Positions 1 to 7,808 are shown, numbered from the stretch's first letter. The stretch is 20,587 nucleotides of DNA from a virus (IMGVR_UViG_3300043427_003208:1-20587), one strand, 5' to 3'. Translations and numbers: made by a program. Notes: generated by a model from the sequence alone, not told the origin.

Positions 1-209
1 TAAGTATCCAGTTCAATCAAGAAACTGCGAGGACGGTAAGTCTCTCCTGCAACATCGCAGTATCCCAAAACATTTTCACGGGTCAGACCACGATGAAGAA
101 CTTCAATTTCTAATTTATGACGAGGAAAATATTTGGATACAAACCAAGTCACTACATCTTCGCAAAGACGCTTGGAGTACCCATATCCTTCAGTGTAAAG
201 TGTCAACAT
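1..209 (-). CDS. Conserved phage protein, 3'-truncated by window edge (possible metallopeptidase-like N-terminus)
   Basis: Reading leftward from an ATG at 209 gives 69 codons without a stop, running off the window. The protein begins MLTLYTEGYGYSKRLCEDVV and ends ...RSFLIELDT at the edge. The start is fixed by a TAATG overlap with the stop of the 34-aa gene upstream, which indicates translational coupling. A GY-C-VAGETYRPRSFLIEL stretch (about residues 49-67) resembles the region just before the HExxH helix in SprT/minigluzincin-like phage proteins, but the zinc motif itself would lie outside the window, so that family is only a guess. Existence of the gene is well supported by the uninterrupted frame and natural composition. 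Function is unknown. Confidence 0.75.
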   Translation of the reverse strand, partial: MLTLYTEGYGYSKRLCEDVVTWFVSKYFPRHKLEIEVLHRGLTRENVLGYCDVAGETYRPRSFLIELDT

Positions 210-313
210 TAGAATACAGAGTTCAGAGCAACATTACAAACCCTTACACCCCAGTTCATCAGGAGCATGAAGGAACCAACGAAAATCAGTCTATCTAGGT
301 TTGAAAAGGACAT
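209..313 (-). CDS. Small hydrophobic (probable membrane) peptide, 34 aa
   Basis: The ATG at 313 opens a 34-codon frame ending in TAA at 211-209. The stop shares its last A with the ATG of the next gene (TAATG), which is strong evidence that this short frame is real. The peptide starts MSFSNLDRLIF and has one hydrophobic stretch (about residues 9-30, rich in Leu, Ile, Phe, Val and Met, broken by N20 and R24), compatible with a single membrane segment. A purine-rich AAAGAGA lies about 6 bases before the ATG and could serve as ribosome binding site. I do not recognise a named family. It could be a small membrane or lysis-associated phage peptide, but nothing in the sequence shows that. Confidence 0.65.
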   Translation of the reverse strand: MSFSNLDRLIFVGSFMLLMNWGVRVCNVALNSVF

Positions 314-369
314 AAGGTCTCTTTGGTTGTCCACATACTATAAGACCCCTTACAGGCGATTTTAGGCAT

Positions 370-702
370 CTATGGGACAGTTTCTAAAGTGTCATATAAA
401 CTGGGTAAAGGATCAACAAGACGCTGGTGTAACTTATTATGACATTCTTTACATAAGCACCAGCATTTTTTTGATTCTTCTATAATTTCTTTTTTATTAG
501 TAGAATTTGTTACATCAAATGATTTTTTTGTAGGATTTACATGATGAAATTGTATATCGTTTTCGCATCCACAAAAAAGGCATGAAGTTTGTAAAGTTTT
601 ATAGAACTCTTTTGCTCTTTCTCTTCTCCTTTTTCTTTCTATTTTTCTTGCTTCTCTATACTTATCATAATCTGTATAACTAGATTTTTCAAAACTTGCC
701 AT
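370..702 (-). CDS. HNH endonuclease, free-standing, 110 aa
   Basis: This is a small HNH-family nuclease. The N-terminus is a very basic helix (about residues 16-35, RKIERKRRRERAKEF). The catalytic and zinc core follows: CLFC at 41-44, the HH pair at 53-54 in QFHHVNP, then CLCKECHNKLH at 82-92, which supplies the second CxxC (C84, C87) and the N/H residues. All expected HNH elements are present, so the gene looks intact. It is a small free-standing type, like those common in T4-like phages as homing endonucleases. The last residues (DTLETVP) and stop are encoded by one copy of a 23-bp direct repeat whose other copy lies beyond the 5' end. No clear Shine-Dalgarno is visible before the ATG at 702. 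A late promoter word lies 25 bases upstream, inside a terminator hairpin. Homing activity is inferred, not shown. Confidence 0.9.
   Translation of the reverse strand: MASFEKSSYTDYDKYREARKIERKRRRERAKEFYKTLQTSCLFCGCENDIQFHHVNPTKKSFDVTNSTNKKEIIEESKKCWCLCKECHNKLHQRLVDPLPSLYDTLETVP
371..393. repeat. Direct repeat copy 1 (23 bp), 3' end of HNH cassette
   Basis: The plus-strand unit begins TATGGGACAGTTTCT and ends AAGTGTC. It matches positions 745-767 at 22 of 23 bases (A versus G at the 16th base). This copy is inside the last codons of the HNH gene. The unit is a quasi-palindrome: GGACA and TGTCC-like arms face each other across about 10 bases; here the right arm has lost its final C. Confidence 0.85.
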
Positions 703-710
703 TTTTACAA

Positions 711-745
711 ATAAAAAACACCCCTTTATTTATAAAAAGGGGTGT
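711..745 (-). terminator. Rho-independent terminator after the glycan operon
   Basis: On the minus strand, a 10-bp perfect stem (ACACCCC plus TTT at 718-727 pairing with AAA plus GGGGTGT at 736-745) closes an 8-base loop and is followed by a run of T (TTTTTAT). It lies about 25 bases after the TGA of the 948-aa gene and ends the long overlapping operon. The plus-strand side has no matching T run, so it should act mainly leftward. Confidence 0.9.
727..734 (-). promoter_or_regulatory. T4-late-type promoter word TATAAATA inside the terminator hairpin
   Basis: The minus strand reads TATAAATA exactly, the T4 late promoter consensus. It spans the loop and the edge of the stem of the terminator. 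Transcription would start about 6-7 bases downstream, near 720, leaving a leader of about 18 bases before the HNH ATG at 702. It would restart transcription for the HNH gene just after the operon terminator. Promoter activity is inferred from the match and position. Confidence 0.6.
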
Positions 746-767
746 ATGGGACAGTTTCTGAAGTGTC
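745..767. repeat. Direct repeat copy 2 (23 bp), 5' end of HNH cassette
   Basis: This is the second copy of the 23-bp unit, 374 bases from the first. It begins 2-3 bases after the TGA (773-771) of the 948-aa gene and runs into the right arm of the terminator. With the base at 768 it forms the fuller quasi-palindrome, GGGACAG...AGTGTCC at 748-768. Confidence 0.85.
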
Positions 768-770
768 CTA

Positions 771-3617
771 TCAGTATCCATCCTCATGCCAACATTCATT
801 CGAATGTAGTTTTTGCTGTTCGTATGGATAAGAATAAGTATTTCTCTTAGGCCAAACTAAATCAATACCAGTGCTGGGAAAACACTTAAATGCCTTTGGC
901 AAAACTTCAGTGCTAACTGCATGTGCCTCATTCCATGATGGTGCATTATCATAAAGGTATTTTTCAGGTTCAATCAACATCCTTTTAACACGATCATTGA
1001 AACGAGTACAGTAATGTGCTCCAATATAAGTTTCTGGACGAGTTAAGTAATTAGCATATTGTGCAAGTTCATATTTACCAATACGAACTTTATCGATCAA
1101 ACTATTGTACTCCAAAGGAATATCAAACAAAATATGAAGATCTTTAGTTTCACCCCAATAGATATGATCCCTAGGATGGAATAGGAGGGATGGGAATGTA
1201 CCTGCAACAAAGATCTTACCTTCAGTATGATTTTCCATCATAAATTCATACATGTTCATCATACTTGCATAATCATACTTCTGATCAGATCTCATCTTTG
1301 CAGAAAACTTTGTTTTACAATGTTTAATTCCAGCAAAAGATGTTGTGATCTGAAGATTCTTATTGCAAGTACCAGGAGTCAAAGGATAAGAACTCCGTAC
1401 ATACTTTACTCTGCTGGAATGGTAATTATCTGCTCTATCATTGTCCCAGCAGGAAACAATGATATTATTAACAAAAGGGACTTTTAAGTACTCCTCAATG
1501 ATTTCGTCTGTATATTCTTCATATTGTCCTTGTAGAACAATATCCATTTTTTCACTTTCATTGACTTCGACAGTATCTACTTCATTTTCGGCAGAGTTAT
1601 CGAAGGTAAAGTACATAATAAATTGACCTAGATAAGTATCTTTCCAATACTCTCTGAATCCATAGAGGTAGTTGTCATCGAAAAGATGTTCGGTAACTTC
1701 CTTTCCACTTCTTTCATAAACGTGCAATAGACTACACTTAGTCAGGTATAAGTCTCTGAATTCGATAAACCTTTCTATTGCATCCTTATGGTCATTAATG
1801 TGCCATTCTCCTGCACAGTGCCCGACATTTTTAATGATAAAATCGTAGTTTTCTTTGGTGAAGATAGAATACTCCCCACCTTCACAATCAAACTTTAGAA
1901 AATCAATTCGAGTGATGTTATTTTCTTCAACAATCTTTTTGAATGTAGTTGTTGGATATTCATTTCCATCATTTTCATAGATGTAGACACCCTTATCTGC
2001 AATCACAACATTATCACTTTCAAAGTCTGAAATTGCTTTATTGATAAAGGTTACAGGACCATGACCAACATTCTTTTTCAGAGAATGAATCAAAGTATTA
2101 GAAGGTTCAACACAATATACTTGCTTTGGTTTCTTACCTAGAATTGAATGGGTAAATGAACCACAGTTTGCACCAGCATCAATTACAACATCTCCTGCTT
2201 TAATGCGATAGTGCTTTTCGTATGTTCTTTCAATGAAATTTTCATTGGTAAACATCTGTGCATATTCAGGATTTGTTCCACCCCAATCAAAATCAGGTGG
2301 AACTAAATGATTTGGAAAATACTTTTTTAGATTATCTAGAACAACATTTCGATATGTCTCGTGCATATCATGATTTTCATATAGATCTTTAAATATTGCA
2401 CCAGACTCCTCATTCTTACCCCACCACCATCCAGAAATTGCTTTTTCAAAGAGCAATCCATAAACACCAGGATAACCAACGTGAGTTCTTAGTGGTCTTG
2501 AATTTAAATCAGAAAATCTAAGAGCATTATCGGCATAGATGTAGCAATCTTGCCACCATTGCCTCTTCTCTGCAAATTGTGCAAGTAAGAAATATGCTTC
2601 TGGACGAGTGGGAACTAGTACTAGTGCTTGCTGAAGAAGTCCTTTAGCAGTTCCTTCTCGGGTTCCTTGGCGATCATAGCAAATAGATCCATGAATGAGT
2701 GCCTCATATGCAAGAACTTTATCTTCGGATCTTTCTGCACATCTCAGGAAATAGGAAAGTGCAGGAGCAGTATGACCTGCATTCTCGTACCAAAGACCAA
2801 GTGCAAAATTATACTCTGGATTTTCAGTATCCAAAGAATATTGAGTGAGGAGTTCTTCAAGTTGAGTTTTCATTTTTGTTTCAGGCAATCCAAATAATTG
2901 ATTTAATGAGGTATGTTGTGTCTTCCACCAGTTAGATACAAAATCATAACTTTCCTTATGATATTCTTTATGACCACCTTCGATTTGATTAAAGGTGGTT
3001 GATACGGCGTTATTTTCTACAAACAATTCTACAGTATAAACCTTTCCAAGACCATAGAATAAAACATTCTCTGGCATTGGATAAAAATTAGTGCCTGGAA
3101 TTGTTAAGTCATATTCATCACCGACAACATGTCTTTCTAATACTTTTCGTGCATACTCACGAGTCATTATATATGCAGTCACAGACCAATCATACATTGA
3201 TCTCTCACGAAAACAAATCGTATCAAAAGATGGACGAATAGATGTTAATTGGACACACCCCACATCATCTGGGAGTTTGTCCATAAACTCATCCCAAGTA
3301 AAATTCCAATGTTCTAATGTTTCTAAACTTAAATCATCCTCACAGAAGAAAGCATAATCATCATCTTTTTCTTCGTACCATTTTTGAATTGCTTTCAAAT
3401 GAGAAATTACACATCCTGTAGTACCAGCGTCAAGGATATGTAACATTTCTCCTTTAACTTTATCATCACACTCAGCAAATCTTTTTGAAAGTATTGGTGT
3501 TATATCATCAATACCATATTTTAAAAATTGTTCGTGTAATATTTTTTGTCTTTCTGTGCTTTCTTCTAGACTAATGTAATAAGAATATGGAAAGTATTTC
3601 AGTTTATCAGTTACCAT
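771..3617 (-). CDS. Multidomain protein: GT25-like glycosyltransferase + helical repeats + FkbM methyltransferase + WavE-like domain
   Basis: Four modules are seen in 948 aa. Residues ~8-210 resemble LPS glycosyltransferase family 25, with the acidic motif FFCEDDLS at 90-97. Residues ~265-370 are TPR-like helices (NPEYNFALGLWYENAGH, then RPEAYFLLAQFAEKRQWW). Residues ~470-625 form an FkbM-type SAM methyltransferase with DAGANCGSF (480-488), CVEPS (502-506) and FLKFDCEGGE (573-582). Residues ~690-930 resemble the WavE lipopolysaccharide-synthesis family (MDIVLQGQYEEYT; FSAKMRSDQKYDY at 771-783). It probably transfers a sugar and O-methylates a glycan; substrates are unknown. Bacterial versions usually occur as separate proteins, so the four-part fusion is notable. 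Its start overlaps the SDR gene by 11 bases, and it is the last gene before the terminator. The GT25-like part is a paralogue of that in the gene at 6462-7808. Confidence 0.88.
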   Translation of the reverse strand: MVTDKLKYFPYSYYISLEESTERQKILHEQFLKYGIDDITPILSKRFAECDDKVKGEMLHILDAGTTGCVISHLKAIQKWYEEKDDDYAFFCEDDLSLETLEHWNFTWDEFMDKLPDDVGCVQLTSIRPSFDTICFRERSMYDWSVTAYIMTREYARKVLERHVVGDEYDLTIPGTNFYPMPENVLFYGLGKVYTVELFVENNAVSTTFNQIEGGHKEYHKESYDFVSNWWKTQHTSLNQLFGLPETKMKTQLEELLTQYSLDTENPEYNFALGLWYENAGHTAPALSYFLRCAERSEDKVLAYEALIHGSICYDRQGTREGTAKGLLQQALVLVPTRPEAYFLLAQFAEKRQWWQDCYIYADNALRFSDLNSRPLRTHVGYPGVYGLLFEKAISGWWWGKNEESGAIFKDLYENHDMHETYRNVVLDNLKKYFPNHLVPPDFDWGGTNPEYAQMFTNENFIERTYEKHYRIKAGDVVIDAGANCGSFTHSILGKKPKQVYCVEPSNTLIHSLKKNVGHGPVTFINKAISDFESDNVVIADKGVYIYENDGNEYPTTTFKKIVEENNITRIDFLKFDCEGGEYSIFTKENYDFIIKNVGHCAGEWHINDHKDAIERFIEFRDLYLTKCSLLHVYERSGKEVTEHLFDDNYLYGFREYWKDTYLGQFIMYFTFDNSAENEVDTVEVNESEKMDIVLQGQYEEYTDEIIEEYLKVPFVNNIIVSCWDNDRADNYHSSRVKYVRSSYPLTPGTCNKNLQITTSFAGIKHCKTKFSAKMRSDQKYDYASMMNMYEFMMENHTEGKIFVAGTFPSLLFHPRDHIYWGETKDLHILFDIPLEYNSLIDKVRIGKYELAQYANYLTRPETYIGAHYCTRFNDRVKRMLIEPEKYLYDNAPSWNEAHAVSTEVLPKAFKCFPSTGIDLVWPKRNTYSYPYEQQKLHSNECWHEDGY

Positions 3618-4596
3618 AAGACATTTGTAATGCTACTTGTTTGATTAGATCTTCAATATTCAAATGAGGTGTCCACCCAAGTAATTCTTTCGCTTTTTGA
3701 AATGAACCAACTGATGGTCGGATTGACTCGTGTTTGACTACATCTTTATTTAACGGATATTTTCCAACGAATAATTCAGGATAAGAACTCCAAAATTCTT
3801 GTGCTGGTCTATATGTTAATGGAATATGTGTACATTCTAATGCTTCTGCAACCCACTGTGCAATTTGATTGACACTATAATTTAAACCAGTGCAAACATT
3901 GAAATTATCATTTGCTTGTTTTTCTAGGCATAGATCAATCATTGAAATGACATCACCAACCCAGATAAAATCTCGGGTTTGCGTTCCATCAGAACTTAGG
4001 AGGGGAGAAACCCCAGCACGGAATTCCCTAACCAAGAAGTTAAGCAATGGTGGATGAACTCTACGATAATCTCCATCTGGACCAAAGACATTAAACAAGC
4101 GAAGAGTTGTGATGTTCATACCATAATTATCACGATATGATTGGACTAAATCTTCTGCCATTTTCTTTGACAGAGAATAATAAAGCTTTGGATTAAGTTC
4201 TAGATCTTCGGTGAATACGTGCTCTTCACAATTCTCGTAAACTGCACTTGTGCTTGCAAAAATAACATGAGGAATCTCATTTTTTCTTGCAAACTCTAAA
4301 ATATTTGATACACCACCCACATTAATATTAATAGTTTGTAGTGGATGAGTTTCACAATCTGGAAGTGAAGTGATTGCTGCTAGATGAATAATAGCATCAA
4401 ATTTTTCATTTAATACAAATGGTTTTGAGATGTCTATGTAATAAAATGGTGCAATATATCGACCATCTTTTTCTATATTTTTGACGTAACCATTCCTAAG
4501 ATTATCAACAAGAACTAATTCATGTCCCTTTTCAATCAGTAATCTGGAAATGCCACAACCAATCTGACCAGCGGCACCTGTAACAAGTATCTTCAT
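3607..4596 (-). CDS. NAD-dependent epimerase/dehydratase (extended SDR), nucleotide-sugar type
   Basis: This is a 329-aa extended short-chain dehydrogenase, a normal length for UDP-glucose 4-epimerase-like enzymes. The NAD-binding motif GAAGQIG is at residues 7-13, followed by D31 after the second strand and HLAA at 71-74. The catalytic set is visible: S115/S117 in FASTSAVY and the YSLSK motif with Y140 and K144. RLFNVFGP at 166-173 is the usual substrate-side motif. It probably epimerises or dehydrates a nucleotide-activated sugar; the substrate cannot be read from sequence. The start is the ATG at 4596, sharing an ATGA overlap with the upstream gene, and its end overlaps the downstream gene by 11 bases. 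This fits a translationally coupled operon that makes and attaches a modified sugar. Confidence 0.92.
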   Translation of the reverse strand: MKILVTGAAGQIGCGISRLLIEKGHELVLVDNLRNGYVKNIEKDGRYIAPFYYIDISKPFVLNEKFDAIIHLAAITSLPDCETHPLQTININVGGVSNILEFARKNEIPHVIFASTSAVYENCEEHVFTEDLELNPKLYYSLSKKMAEDLVQSYRDNYGMNITTLRLFNVFGPDGDYRRVHPPLLNFLVREFRAGVSPLLSSDGTQTRDFIWVGDVISMIDLCLEKQANDNFNVCTGLNYSVNQIAQWVAEALECTHIPLTYRPAQEFWSSYPELFVGKYPLNKDVVKHESIRPSVGSFQKAKELLGWTPHLNIEDLIKQVALQMSYGN

Positions 4597-5651
4597 TCAA
4601 AAAACTCCTTTAAATTATTTGCATTTCGTGGAATGTTAATTGCTTTAGCGGAAGGATATGGATTACTTCTTGCAAAATCATTAATCACTATTCTCTGTGC
4701 GTGTGGTAATCCCATAATCAGTTGGTGATAAGGAATTCCTTTTTCTTCCATTTCAAATACAGTAGTTCCTCTGTGTTCTTCTGGTCTACTTGTTGTAAGA
4801 ATAATTTTAACCTTACCAGAAGAATAAAGTTCGTTTAGATAATCTATATTCTCTTGTATTGCAGTTCCTTCTCCAACATAAGGTGGAAAGTGAGTAGAAG
4901 AATTAGTCACTAAAGTTCCATCAATATCCACAAACAAACATTTATATTGTTTCTTATATGTATTCCAGGCATCTATAGTTCCCCAATCCTTAAAGTTGGT
5001 TGTAGGCAATCCACGGAAAAGAGAACCAGAAAGTATCATCTCAAATATGATATGACTCACATAACATTCACCATCAATATCTGACAGTTTCTTATAGATC
5101 TCACAAAATTCTAGAGCACTTGCAAATCCATAACCACCAACAGAGAAAGTAGAACTAATCACTCTCTTCTCTACAATATTTGTAATAATATGGTTGATAT
5201 CAAACTGCAAATAACTCTTGGTTTTTGCATTGATATTTTCCATATCATTCAGGTCAAAGTATGCAACCTGATTGGTTGGTTCTGTAATCTCACACTCATA
5301 ATATCCATCAGAGTCCTTGATGAATATGAACCCATCAATATTTGATTTAGAAATGAGTTCACATACAGTTTCAGACTGCGATTTAGTTTGATTATCAAGG
5401 AATACGATATGAGATTTTTTTAGAAGACCAAGTTCATCCAATTCGTGTGTAAAACCCTTATGGAATTGGTACTTATCTTCGTGTTCTTTTAGGCAAGCAA
5501 AGTAAATATTATCAAAAAATTCTAAATTTAATCCAAGTATTGATTCTATCGCCATGAAACGACCCGTCATTGGATGAGTGAGCATCCATTTGGGTCGCAT
5601 ATTTGGAAATCTAGAAGATTTCCCTGCCATGGGAATGATTAAATTCCTCAT
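4593..5651 (-). CDS. Nucleotidyltransferase-like + HAD phosphatase fusion
   Basis: Two enzymes are joined in 352 aa. Residues 1-~235 look like a sugar-1-phosphate or alcohol-phosphate nucleotidyltransferase: LIIPMAGKSSRF at 4-15 is the nucleotide-binding loop and RPKWML at 19-24 carries the conserved Pro-Lys. Residues ~237-352 are a HAD-type phosphatase with DIDGT (242-246, nucleophile Asp), TTSR (286-289) and the acidic INDF (323-326). It probably activates a phosphorylated sugar or alcohol with a nucleotide and also removes a phosphate. The kinase-like gene just upstream (41-base overlap) could supply the phosphorylated substrate. The start at 5651 is chosen because the nucleotide-binding loop begins almost immediately; the M at residue 8 would shorten the overlap but cut into the first strand. 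Confidence 0.85.
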   Translation of the reverse strand: MRNLIIPMAGKSSRFPNMRPKWMLTHPMTGRFMAIESILGLNLEFFDNIYFACLKEHEDKYQFHKGFTHELDELGLLKKSHIVFLDNQTKSQSETVCELISKSNIDGFIFIKDSDGYYECEITEPTNQVAYFDLNDMENINAKTKSYLQFDINHIITNIVEKRVISSTFSVGGYGFASALEFCEIYKKLSDIDGECYVSHIIFEMILSGSLFRGLPTTNFKDWGTIDAWNTYKKQYKCLFVDIDGTLVTNSSTHFPPYVGEGTAIQENIDYLNELYSSGKVKIILTTSRPEEHRGTTVFEMEEKGIPYHQLIMGLPHAQRIVINDFARSNPYPSAKAINIPRNANNLKEFFE

Positions 5652-6465
5652 ACAATTTAGTAGAAGTTATAACTTTATTCAATATACTTTGTTGATGCAA
5701 ATTTGTCAAATAAGGTTCGATTCTTAGTATATTCATAGCATCAAGAACATCAAAACCTGATCTATGAATGAAATACTCGTATCTATCTTCCAGTTTTTCC
5801 CAGATGTATCTGTAAGTTTGAATCACGCGAACCGAAGAAAGATTTTGAACTTTTAGACTCCAGTGATAATATAAATCCTGTTTGATTTTTACAAGATCAC
5901 ATAGGAAACTATCCACATAACAATCCAGAAAATCAATAAAAAACAAACGATTTGGATGAAAGAGAATATTGCTGAATGTCAAATCACCATGGCAAAATGT
6001 ATTTGGAACAATTACTGGATTCTCTTGAATCAAATTTTCCAGATATTCAATAAAATTCTTATGATCACTATTTTCTTTAAGTGTTTGAATCTTACTTAAT
6101 ACTTGATTGGTTACATCAACCATCTTAAATCTGGATGAAAGATAATCAAAGTAACCAAAGAGAGTTTCAATTACAAAATCAATATTTTCTTTACAAGCAG
6201 AAGAAAAGAAATCATAAGAAGATAAACCAGGGACATATTCCATGTCAAAGAAACATAAGTCTTCTTTATTGGCATTTAAAATTTTTGGCGTATCTATGTT
6301 TTTTAATATTAAATTATAAAAAAAATTTTGTTTATCAACCTGCTTTAGCAATCTAGGATTGTATTTTTCTGAAGATGAATACTTACGAAGTGTTGTATTA
6401 TTCAGAAGTTCTAATTTGCAACCAGATAATCCGTCATCAAATTTACTGGCAATAATATGAGTCAT
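5611..6465 (-). CDS. APH / choline-kinase-like phosphotransferase
   Basis: This 284-aa protein carries the aminoglycoside/choline kinase fold signature. The catalytic loop CHGDLTFSN at 158-166 supplies the HxD and the metal-binding Asn. The DFG-like metal motif FIDFLD follows at 176-181. The N-terminal lobe is short and I do not see a clear glycine-rich loop. The family phosphorylates small hydroxylated molecules such as choline, ethanolamine or sugars. Here it sits between a methyltransferase/glycosyltransferase gene (ATGA overlap) and the nucleotidyltransferase-HAD gene (41-base overlap). A kinase-then-nucleotidyltransferase order recalls LicA/LicC phosphocholine activation, but that parallel is inference. 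It is unlikely to be a resistance gene in this context. Confidence 0.82.
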   Translation of the reverse strand: MTHIIASKFDDGLSGCKLELLNNTTLRKYSSSEKYNPRLLKQVDKQNFFYNLILKNIDTPKILNANKEDLCFFDMEYVPGLSSYDFFSSACKENIDFVIETLFGYFDYLSSRFKMVDVTNQVLSKIQTLKENSDHKNFIEYLENLIQENPVIVPNTFCHGDLTFSNILFHPNRLFFIDFLDCYVDSFLCDLVKIKQDLYYHWSLKVQNLSSVRVIQTYRYIWEKLEDRYEYFIHRSGFDVLDAMNILRIEPYLTNLHQQSILNKVITSTKLYEEFNHSHGREIF

Positions 6466-7808
6466 TGCCTCATAAATTCTTCAATTGTTTGAGTGGATCC
6501 TACATTCCTCCACCAATTTAAATTATCTTGATAAGATTGATGATGATATGAATTTACTATTTGTTTCTTTCCTTCTTCAGTATTTGGGTTCAGATATGAA
6601 GGCATAAAACTCAAATCCTCAGTGAATAGGGGGGCACCATAAACTTTACCTAATGGTGAGAAAATAATGGTTTCAATTACAGGAACCTTCGCCCAATCTT
6701 CTCTGAGATGCACATCAGCACCCTGAAGATCTAAATGAAACTTACCATCATAATAATAAGCATCAATTAATTTCTTAGCAAATTCCCGTTTGATAATATA
6801 GGCACATCCAGACCAATCGCACCAGCAACGATTTCTAAAACCAATTTTAAATCTATCAAATTCTCCCTCACGCAACCAACCAAGTTGAACAATTTCCCAA
6901 TCATCTGGAAGATTATTATAAAAATCATCCCAAGTAAAGTTCCAGTATTGGACTAATTCCATACTTAAATCATCTTCGCAGAAGAAAGCAACTTCTTCTT
7001 GTGTATTATCATACCATTCTTTAATTGCCTTTAGGTGTGAAGTAACAGGACCTCTGCTACCAATACTCAAGCGATCAATATAATCACTTATAATTTCATG
7101 CTGTGAGTCATCATACTTTTGAAAGATATGACCTGTGGTATTCTCAACACCAAACTGAGCAAACTTTTGTTGTAGTTTTTCTCTTCTTTCGGTGCAATAT
7201 TCTACATTAATATAATGAACTGGAGGTAAGTTCTTGAGTTTAGATGTATCTGGTTTGTAGTGAATCCAGCACTTTTCGTCAGGAACAAAGTCAGTCAGCA
7301 GTTCGTTGACTGCCTGTTTAACTCCAGGAAACCAATCATATTCTTCATGATAATAATCGTGACCTGCAATAATACCACCTGGTTTTACCTTTGGATACCA
7401 AGCAAGTATATCATCTCTTACATCTTCATATTCATGTGAGGCATCAATGAAAACAAAATCGAGTGAGTTATCTTTAAATTTCTTTGCTCCCTCAAGTGAT
7501 GTCATTTTGAGTGGAAAATAATATTCCTCAACGGGTCTCATATTATCAATGAAGATATCATAGAGTTTAGGCAACTCTTCCATTCCTTCATGCTCAACAC
7601 TTCCTTCCCAAGTATCTACACAGAAGAACTCAATATCTTTATTGGAGTTGGCAATTTCAACGCACATATATGCTGCTGATTTGCCTTTCCAACAACCAAC
7701 CTCTACAAAACGACTTCCCGAAGGAAACCGTTTTGCAATCCTAGAGTAAAGGTTGGGATAAGAAAACCAACCTTCACCGAAATTATCACTTCCGCAAATG
7801 TGTTCCAT
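6462..7808 (-). CDS. SAM methyltransferase + GT25-like glycosyltransferase fusion
   Basis: Two domains are seen in about 448 aa. Residues ~10-185 are a class I methyltransferase of the Methyltransf_24 type, with VEVGCWKGKS near 36-45, CVDTWEG near 64-70 and FIDASHEYEDV near 121-131. Residues ~195-400 are a GT25-like glycosyltransferase with FFCEDDLS near 276-283 and WNFTWDDF near 290-297. The glycosyltransferase half closely matches the N-terminus of the 948-aa protein downstream, so they are paralogues in different fusions. I place the start at the ATG at 7808, which shares a base with the upstream stop (TGATG). A GTG three bases earlier (7811) is also possible and would add one residue. The end overlaps the kinase gene by ATGA. 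The protein probably adds and methylates a sugar on the same glycan. Confidence 0.87.
   Translation of the reverse strand: MEHICGSDNFGEGWFSYPNLYSRIAKRFPSGSRFVEVGCWKGKSAAYMCVEIANSNKDIEFFCVDTWEGSVEHEGMEELPKLYDIFIDNMRPVEEYYFPLKMTSLEGAKKFKDNSLDFVFIDASHEYEDVRDDILAWYPKVKPGGIIAGHDYYHEEYDWFPGVKQAVNELLTDFVPDEKCWIHYKPDTSKLKNLPPVHYINVEYCTERREKLQQKFAQFGVENTTGHIFQKYDDSQHEIISDYIDRLSIGSRGPVTSHLKAIKEWYDNTQEEVAFFCEDDLSMELVQYWNFTWDDFYNNLPDDWEIVQLGWLREGEFDRFKIGFRNRCWCDWSGCAYIIKREFAKKLIDAYYYDGKFHLDLQGADVHLREDWAKVPVIETIIFSPLGKVYGAPLFTEDLSFMPSYLNPNTEEGKKQIVNSYHHQSYQDNLNWWRNVGSTQTIEEFMRQ

Noticed and set aside
295-369. A 24-aa frame starting right after the HNH stop (MPKIACKGSYS...)
   Set aside because: It is short, has no recognisable features or ribosome site, and ends without coupling to the next gene; chance is the better explanation.
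210-370. A tRNA or structured RNA in the left gap
   Set aside because: No cloverleaf, anticodon arm or CCA-like end could be folded by eye; most of the gap is accounted for by the 34-aa gene.
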